A DNA stretch of 54,280 nucleotides from Variovorax sp. CF079 (GTDB taxonomy: Bacteria; Pseudomonadota; Gammaproteobacteria; Burkholderiales; Burkholderiaceae_C). Below, piece after piece: positions 50,186 through 54,280 of the stretch. The notes under the pieces are model-generated. The model made no database searches. It was not told the origin of the DNA and worked only from the letters and a program-made list of their open reading frames with translations. Within the stretch, counting starts at the first letter, position 1. Every line of letters starts with the position of its first letter. Location of the stretch: positions 1 through 54,280 of the forward strand of contig NZ_FMZU01000034.1 of assembly GCF_900101545.1 (NCBI RefSeq), read 5' to 3'. The position numbers were made by a program, and so were the translations under genes.

Positions 50186-51916
50186 TTATCTGCCAGGCCC
50201 ACCACCACCGCCGGGACCGCCACCGCCGCCGCCGGGACCGCCACCGCCGCCGCCGGGACCACCACCGCCACCGCCGGGACCACCACCGCCACCGCCGGGA
50301 CCACCACCGCCACCGCCGGGACCACCACCGCCTGCACCGCCACCGCCTGCACCACCACCGCCTGCACCACCACCGCCTGCACCGCCACCGCCTGCACCGC
50401 CGCCGCCTGCACCGCCGCCGCCTGCGCCGCCGCCGCCTGCGCCACCACCGCCTGCGCCACCACCACCTGCACCGCCACCACCTGCACCGCCGCCACCTGC
50501 GCCGCCGCCGCCTGCGCCGCCGCCACCTGCACCGCCGCCACCTGCACCGCCGCCACCTGCACCGCCGCCGCCTGCACCGCCGCCGCCTGCACCGCCGCCG
50601 CCTGCACCGCCGCCACCTGCACCGCCGCCACCTGCACCAGCAGCGCCTGCGCCAACACCAGCACCTCCGCCGCCGGCGCCGCTACCACCCGGGTCTGCGC
50701 TGGCTATTCCAACGGTCCCGCCTCCGCCCGAACCTTTGGAGATCACAGCTGAGTTGGCCGCGCCAGAAAAACCGGTCGCCCCCGGAGGTGACCCTGAGCC
50801 CCCGACCAGGGGCGATCGCACCAACTGACTTGCGTTCCTGGTGTTGAAGCAAGGCGCCTCCCCAAAGGGGTTGTACCGGTCGCATGCGGCCGAGCTTCTT
50901 GGTGCCGCAGGAGGAGCGGCGGCTTGGAACCGTGTATCTGGACGCGCCAATGGACGCGCGTCGCCGACGCTGGGATGCGTTTCAGCAGCAGGCGGCCTCA
51001 CCAGCGCCACGGCAGGTGCCGGTGCCGGTGCCGGTGCCGGTGCCGGTGCCGAAGTGGCCGGGGTGGCAGCCTTGGCTTCGAACGCGTCTGTCCTGGCAGT
51101 TCTGGGCTCTGGGGGTTGTTGCACTCTTGGCACCGGCCCCGGTGTCGGCGTCGGTGCGACACGCGCCGATCTAGGCGAAATGCGGACCGTCATCACGGTT
51201 GTTGGAGCCTGCTGCGGAGCGAGGTCGTCTTGGGCGACCGAGTCAGTCGGTGCATCCTGGGCAGGCACGCTTGATGGAGTGTGCGGCGATTCGGGCTGCT
51301 TTGCGCCTTCCGTTGCCGGCGCGGCCGATTGAGTGACCACCACTGTTTGGTCCGCAGGCGCCGCCGGCGGCGCAGCAGTGGCCATCGTCTGATCCACAGA
51401 GGCTGCAGGCGGCTGGGGAACAGCTTTCGCCGCGCGGTTCACAGAGCCGGCAGAAGGCGGGGGAGAGGTTGCCGTCGACAGGCCCACCGGCACGAGGGGC
51501 GATTGCGACGGAGGCGCTTCTGTTCGTTCCGTGGGCAGGTTGGCCGACTGCAGCAGAGACGAGATCGCGCTCGAAAGCGTCGGGCCGCTCATCGCAGAGC
51601 GGCCCAAGTACCAGAAGACGAAGGCTCCATGCAACAGCGCCAGGACGATCAACAGCCAGACGATGGAGACGTCGACGCCGTGCGGCACGGGGATAAAGCC
51701 GATGCGTCTCGGCGCGCGCTGACTTTTCTGCTTCAGAACAGCAGCGTTCAATGGCAACAAAGAGGGCGAAGCCGTTTGCAGCCAGCGCGGCTCGCTGACG
51801 GTAGTGTCGAAGGTCGTCGTGCCCGAGCGAATGCCCGAAAACTTGCCGGCACAGCCGCAGCAGTACCTGGCGCGCTCCCTGTTGGGCGTGTGGCACGACT
51901 CGCAGAACTTCGTCAT
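50186..51916 (-). CDS. Zinc-ribbon, single-TM protein with a long glycine-rich repeat tail (576 aa)
   Basis: The N-terminus has a double-CxxC zinc ribbon (C5-x2-C8, C19-x2-C22 in MTKFCESCHTPNRERARYCC). Near residue 80 a hydrophobic segment IVWLLIVLALLHGAFVFWYL is a single membrane helix. A Pro/Ala/Ser-rich stretch of about 200 residues follows, then a small conserved-looking patch CDRYNPFGEAPCFNTRNASQ with two cysteines. The C-terminal ~150 residues are (GGGGA)n then (PGGGGGG)n and end GPGR-stop. Topology is probably N-in with the repeats outside the inner membrane. The gene follows the 111-aa zinc-ribbon gene by 39 bases. I recognise no family for the whole. Confidence 0.75.
   Translation of the reverse strand: MTKFCESCHTPNRERARYCCGCAGKFSGIRSGTTTFDTTVSEPRWLQTASPSLLPLNAAVLKQKSQRAPRRIGFIPVPHGVDVSIVWLLIVLALLHGAFVFWYLGRSAMSGPTLSSAISSLLQSANLPTERTEAPPSQSPLVPVGLSTATSPPPSAGSVNRAAKAVPQPPAASVDQTMATAAPPAAPADQTVVVTQSAAPATEGAKQPESPHTPSSVPAQDAPTDSVAQDDLAPQQAPTTVMTVRISPRSARVAPTPTPGPVPRVQQPPEPRTARTDAFEAKAATPATSAPAPAPAPAPAPAVALVRPPAAETHPSVGDARPLARPDTRFQAAAPPAAPRSSAACDRYNPFGEAPCFNTRNASQLVRSPLVGGSGSPPGATGFSGAANSAVISKGSGGGGTVGIASADPGGSGAGGGGAGVGAGAAGAGGGGAGGGGAGGGGAGGGGAGGGGAGGGGAGGGGAGGGGAGGGGAGGGGAGGGGAGGGGAGGGGAGGGGAGGGGAGGGGAGGGGAGGGGAGGGGAGGGGAGGGGPGGGGGGPGGGGGGPGGGGGGPGGGGGGPGGGGGGPGGGGGPGR
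50205..50329. repeat. 21-bp tandem repeat coding for PGGGGGG units
   Basis: About six imperfect copies of a unit read on the + strand as CCACCGCCACCGCCGGGACCA. On the coding (-) strand they give GPGGGGG-type units at the very end of the 576-aa protein. Differences between copies are mainly third-position changes. Confidence 0.8.
50330..50640. repeat. 15-bp tandem repeat coding for GGGGA units
   Basis: About 21 copies of a 15-bp unit (CCGCCACCGCCTGCA-like on the + strand), each coding for GGGGA on the - strand. Only the third base of codons varies (CCG, CCA, GCC versions), and the length is a multiple of three throughout, so the reading frame is kept. It directly abuts the 21-bp repeat. Confidence 0.85.
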
Positions 51917-51955
51917 ACCGGCATTTCCCCGGACAGGACAGCAGCGCTTGGGGCG

Positions 51956-52291
51956 CTACGGAATAGGGATGAACTTCGTGATGATCACGAGCGAATTGAT
52001 CACGACCCAGAACGCCACGAAGTCCATGGCCCATGCCCACTTTGAGAGGCCACGCGGCGGCTTCGGCGGCGGTACCTGTTCGCCCGAATTCTTGCTGGCT
52101 GCATAGAACGCAGGCAGCTTGTGAGAGCAGCATTTGCAGATGTGTGCGGAGCCCGTGTTGATGGTGCTGCAGGCCTCACAGATTTCCGCCGAGGTGCCTG
52201 CTTGCAATCTTGCGAGATCGATGAGGTTGCCGAAGGCAACGCTCGAAGAGGGACTCTTAGTCTCGGCAACAAAAACGGCAGCGGCTGTCAT
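51956..52291 (-). CDS. Zinc-ribbon plus C-terminal TM protein (111 aa)
   Basis: ATG 52,291 is preceded by AGGAG at 7 bases and overlaps the stop of the upstream basic protein (ATGA). The product MTAAAVFVAETKSPSSSVAF continues to a double-CxxC ribbon (C38-x2-C41, C52-x2-C55 in CEACSTINTGSAHICKCC), a Pro-rich linker, and a C-terminal membrane helix (WAWAMDFVAFWVVINSLVII). It has the same ribbon-then-helix order as the 576-aa protein encoded downstream, which suggests that they work in the same complex. No family is recognised. Confidence 0.75.
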   Translation of the reverse strand: MTAAAVFVAETKSPSSSVAFGNLIDLARLQAGTSAEICEACSTINTGSAHICKCCSHKLPAFYAASKNSGEQVPPPKPPRGLSKWAWAMDFVAFWVVINSLVIITKFIPIP

Positions 52292-52656
52292 TGATGCGCT
52301 CCTGGACGAAGGACGGTTGCGGGTTCGGTGTGCGCCCGCGCGCCGCGGTAGCGTTGCGCTTTGGCTTGAGCCAGGCTTCGCCCCAATCGGTGTTCGGCGA
52401 CGGCGATCCTTGCAAACATCAGTAGGTCGGTGTCGTCGGGACCGGCGCCCGAACCTTCGATCTGCTTTCGGAACGCTCGAACGATGCGGCCCTGAACTGC
52501 CTTGCGGACCCGCACCGCCGCAGCCCTTGCCCTGCGGGCACTCCGCTCGCAAGGTTCGATGGACCTTCGTGCCCGCGCGCCGCGGTGCCGCAGTGCAGCA
52601 AGACGGCGCCTCTTCCTCGCTAGCGGGCCCTTTCTGCGTGTGACAGACTTTGACAT
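52288..52656 (-). CDS. Highly basic hypothetical protein (122 aa)
   Basis: ATG 52,656 is preceded by AAGGAG at 6 bases. The product begins MSKSVTRRKGPLARKRRRLA and is dominated by Arg, Ala and His in the first 60 residues, then becomes less charged (DDTDLLMFARIAVAEHRLGR). A nucleic-acid-binding role is plausible; no family is recognised. It is the first gene of the leftward three-gene operon, overlapping the 111-aa gene by four bases. Its start lies 27 bases from the palindrome at 52,683. Confidence 0.65.
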   Translation of the reverse strand: MSKSVTRRKGPLARKRRRLAALRHRGARARRSIEPCERSARRARAAAVRVRKAVQGRIVRAFRKQIEGSGAGPDDTDLLMFARIAVAEHRLGRSLAQAKAQRYRGARAHTEPATVLRPGAHQ

Positions 52657-52682
52657 CTCGCTCTCCTTCGACGGCGCGGCAA

Positions 52683-52699
52683 ATGTGAAGGCTTCACAT
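52683..52699. promoter_or_regulatory. Palindromic operator site 2 (ATGTGAA-N3-TTCACAT)
   Basis: The arms are perfect and identical to those at 49,138, here with GGC between; the symmetry extends to 10 bases per arm (AAATGTGAAG / CTTCACATTT). The TTCACA arm is followed after 18 bases by TATAGT, a good sigma-70 promoter running rightward towards small protein B. Read leftward the same AT-rich patch gives TATAAG, so the basic-protein operon may have an overlapping divergent promoter. Confidence 0.7.
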
Positions 52700-52812
52700 T
52701 TGTACTACTCTTGTCTTATAGTGGCGAGGACTTTTGTAAGACTTCGGCGGATGTCGCTGGTCCAGTTGGTAACTGGGTGTTAACGCCCATCTCACCCCGT
52801 CCAAGGATCCAC

Positions 52813-53016
52813 GTGTCGCACCAAACCTTGCGCGCGCTGTTCGAGATCAGGCTGCGCTGGACTGACAAGGTGCTGCAGGAAGCTCCTACCCAGGTCAACG
52901 GCGGCTTGTGGGTTCCTGACACGCCTCGCAATAGAGAGAGGCTTCAACAGGCTGCAGCGCTGGGAGACAGACTTCATGGCCACGAAACCCACTGGATCGA
53001 AAGACGCCAAGCGTGA
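52813..53016 (+). CDS. Small protein family member B (67 aa), paralogue of the protein at 48,852
   Basis: GTG 52,813 follows AAGGATCCAC and starts VSHQTLRALFEIRLRWTDKV, then GLWVPDTPRNRERLQQAAAL and DRLHGHETHWIERRQA. The alignment with member A starts at the same residue, so the GTG start is supported over longer frames. Conserved motifs are PDTPxNRE and THWxERR. It lies 83-114 bases downstream of the operator and promoter, with inverted repeats CCAGTT-GGT-AACTGG at 52,762 in its leader. Function unknown. Confidence 0.72.
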   Translation: MSHQTLRALFEIRLRWTDKVLQEAPTQVNGGLWVPDTPRNRERLQQAAALGDRLHGHETHWIERRQA

Positions 53017-53046
53017 TCAAGCCCGGCGTCGATCGATCTGCGACAG

Positions 53047-53907
53047 ATGACGCAGACGACAGAAGGCCAACTCTCCTGGGTCCTCTCGGCTTGCGCACGC
53101 GTCATGCGGCCGTTGGTCAGGCTCGCGCTGGCCTTCGGTGTCAAGCATGCCCACCTGGAGGAACTGCTGCGCGACGTGCTGGTCGACGAAGCGCGCAGCG
53201 CTTGGCTCAAATCCAAGGGCGCCGAGCCGAACATCAGTCAGCTGTCGGTGACGACAGGCTTGAACCGCAAGGCGGTGACTGCCATGGTGCGTGAAGCGGA
53301 AGATCCGTTGCCGCACACCGGGATGTCGGCCGCGGCCAAGACCCTGACCTTGTGGCTGCACATGATCGACGAGGACCCTGCGCACCGGTCCCTGCCCATC
53401 GTGGCCGAAGCCCCGGCGTCATCGTTCGAAACCGTCGCCCGGCGCGCCAGCCGTGGCAACGTGCACCACCGTACCATCCTCGACGAGCTGGTGCGTTTGA
53501 ACATGGCGATCGAGCACGAGGGCCGCGCCGAGCTCAACGCCACCGCCTTCGTTCCGGCGAAGGACTTGAAGACGATGCTCGCCTTCCTGGGCGACAACAC
53601 GCGCGATCACCTGCTCGCGAGCGTGGCCAACACGCTCGGCGCGGAGCCGCCCTTGCTCGAACGATCGGTATTCGCAACCGGGATTGCGCTGGAGGACTGC
53701 GAACGCATCCACGAGCTCGTGCGCGAGCGGTGGAGCCAACTTCATCACGAATTGACCCGGGAAATGACGCGCGCCTTCGAAGAGGCCGAGAAAACGGCTT
53801 CGGGCCGCATCAGGATCGGCATCTACACCTACTACGAAAACGGCACAACCGAGTACGCTAAAAAATCGGCCCCCGCTCCCCCCAAACGATCGCGAAGAAA
53901 GGCATGA
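53047..53907 (+). CDS. DUF6502-family protein
   Basis: The 286-aa product has the family pattern VLSACARVMRPLVRLALAFG, LEELLRDVLVDEARSAWL, then PNISQLSVTTGLNRKAVTAM, which looks like a winged-helix segment, and EREALRFGIYTYY-like ending (RIRIGIYTYYENGTTEYAKK). It is predicted to be cytoplasmic and may bind DNA. The start at ATG 53,047 lacks a strong ribosome-binding site; it follows small protein B by 30 bases. It overlaps the next gene by four bases, and in related genomes it usually precedes a DUF5666 gene. Confidence 0.82.
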   Translation: MTQTTEGQLSWVLSACARVMRPLVRLALAFGVKHAHLEELLRDVLVDEARSAWLKSKGAEPNISQLSVTTGLNRKAVTAMVREAEDPLPHTGMSAAAKTLTLWLHMIDEDPAHRSLPIVAEAPASSFETVARRASRGNVHHRTILDELVRLNMAIEHEGRAELNATAFVPAKDLKTMLAFLGDNTRDHLLASVANTLGAEPPLLERSVFATGIALEDCERIHELVRERWSQLHHELTREMTRAFEEAEKTASGRIRIGIYTYYENGTTEYAKKSAPAPPKRSRRKA

Positions 53908-54280
53908 CGAGCACCTTGCTGCGCAACGGCTTTTTGGCACTGCTGATCGGCTTGCTGCTTTCTTGCGGCGGCGGTGGAGGCGGTGGCGGCGGCGCAGCTT
54001 TCGGGAGTGCCGGCAGCGCGGGATTCACTGGCGGACTGATTCCCAGTGGCGAGGGCAGCCCCGCCGGCGGAGCAGGCGACGGCCAGGGCGGCGGCAGCTC
54101 GGGCAGCTCCGGCGCCGGCGGCGGCTCGAACGGCACCTCGACGGCCTCCAGCGGCGACAGTGGCTCGGGCGTGGGCTCCGGCGGCACCGGCGTGAGCACC
54201 GCCGATGCGGCCGGCATCGGCGGGGTCGATGGCGCGGGCAGCATCATCGTCAGCGGACTGCGCTACGACACGGACACCGC
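53904..54280 (+). CDS. DUF5666-type lipoprotein, N-terminal part, cut by the window edge
   Basis: ATG 53,904 overlaps the DUF6502 stop. The first residues MTSTLLRNGFLALLIGLLLS are followed by a cysteine (LLSC), a typical lipobox, and a low-complexity Gly/Ser-rich linker of about 80 residues. At the end the frame reaches GAGSIIVSGLRYDTDT, which matches the start of DUF5666 repeats. The frame is open at 54,280, so only 125 residues are visible. It should be an outer-surface or periplasmic lipoprotein. Confidence 0.8.
   Translation, partial: MTSTLLRNGFLALLIGLLLSCGGGGGGGGGAAFGSAGSAGFTGGLIPSGEGSPAGGAGDGQGGGSSGSSGAGGGSNGTSTASSGDSGSGVGSGGTGVSTADAAGIGGVDGAGSIIVSGLRYDTDT

Noticed and set aside
50205..50640. 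CRISPR-like array
   Set aside because: The repeats are 15 and 21 bp, are directly adjacent without unique spacers, and keep a reading frame.
49913..50752. Rightward frame with long Thr/Ala tracts
   Set aside because: It is another frame of the same repeat DNA. Its N-terminal part has no match and no ribosome-binding site.
50151..50828. Rightward open frame coding for a PPPPA-repeat protein
   Set aside because: It is the mirror of the glycine repeats of the leftward gene. It has no good ribosome-binding site, and the leftward frame has a zinc ribbon, a TM helix and an upstream operon.

Overview
The window looks like part of a chromosome from a GC-rich beta-proteobacterium of the order Burkholderiales, probably Comamonadaceae or a relative. 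The inference rests on high GC, many Bug-type (TctC) solute-binding proteins and CaiB/BaiF CoA-transferases, paired LysR-type regulators, and a DUF6502/DUF5666 gene pair. No rRNA, tRNA, CRISPR array, insertion sequence or phage gene was recognised.

Region 1 (1-23,514) is a catabolic region. It opens with the end of an idonate-type alcohol dehydrogenase and a TRAP transporter (dctQM), followed by a deletion scar that joins fragments of an isochorismatase-family gene and a lysR gene. Next come two uptake and CoA-activation modules, each with a CaiB/BaiF transferase and a Bug protein, together with an AidB-like acyl-CoA dehydrogenase, a DUF1254 protein and an SMP-30 lactonase. Two LysR regulators control this part. 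From 13,395 to 23,514 a tightly packed operon encodes a luciferase-like flavin monooxygenase, a flavin reductase fused to an FCD-like sensor domain, three acyl-CoA dehydrogenases, an enoyl-CoA hydratase, an ADP-forming acyl-CoA synthetase, an SDR, a VOC protein and a SnoaL-like protein. This is plausibly a beta-oxidation-like route for an organic acid whose identity cannot be read from sequence.

Region 2 (23,707-48,115) is an essentially complete tetrahydromethanopterin (H4MPT)/methylofuran C1-oxidation cluster. Catalytic genes are fae, mtdB, mch and fhcBADC. Cofactor-biosynthesis genes include beta-RFAP synthase, a FolB-like aldolase, a DHPS-like protein, DmrB, MfnB/E/F homologues, three ATP-grasp ligases, a CitG-like protein, a HisA-like protein, DUF447, and a PabB-PabC fusion that would supply the p-aminobenzoate used by beta-RFAP synthase. 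A sigma-54 activator of the AcoR type lies inside the cluster. Two sequences with the -24/-12 architecture of sigma-54 promoters precede the beta-RFAP synthase gene and fhcB, which suggests a self-contained regulon for formaldehyde oxidation to formate.

Region 3 (48,116-54,280) is accessory DNA with little recognisable content. It starts with a decayed DUF72 gene and a small hypothetical gene. Two divergent promoter regions follow, about 3.5 kb apart, that share the same palindrome (ATGTGAA-N3-TTCACAT). Each drives one member of a paralogous family of 66-67 aa proteins. The first region also faces an orphan acyl carrier protein. The second faces a three-gene operon: a very basic protein, a 111-aa zinc-ribbon/one-TM protein, and a 576-aa zinc-ribbon/one-TM protein ending in a long (GGGGA)n/(PGGGGGG)n tract. 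This is the best candidate in the window for an undescribed system. The window ends in a DUF6502 gene overlapping a DUF5666-type lipoprotein gene that runs off the edge.
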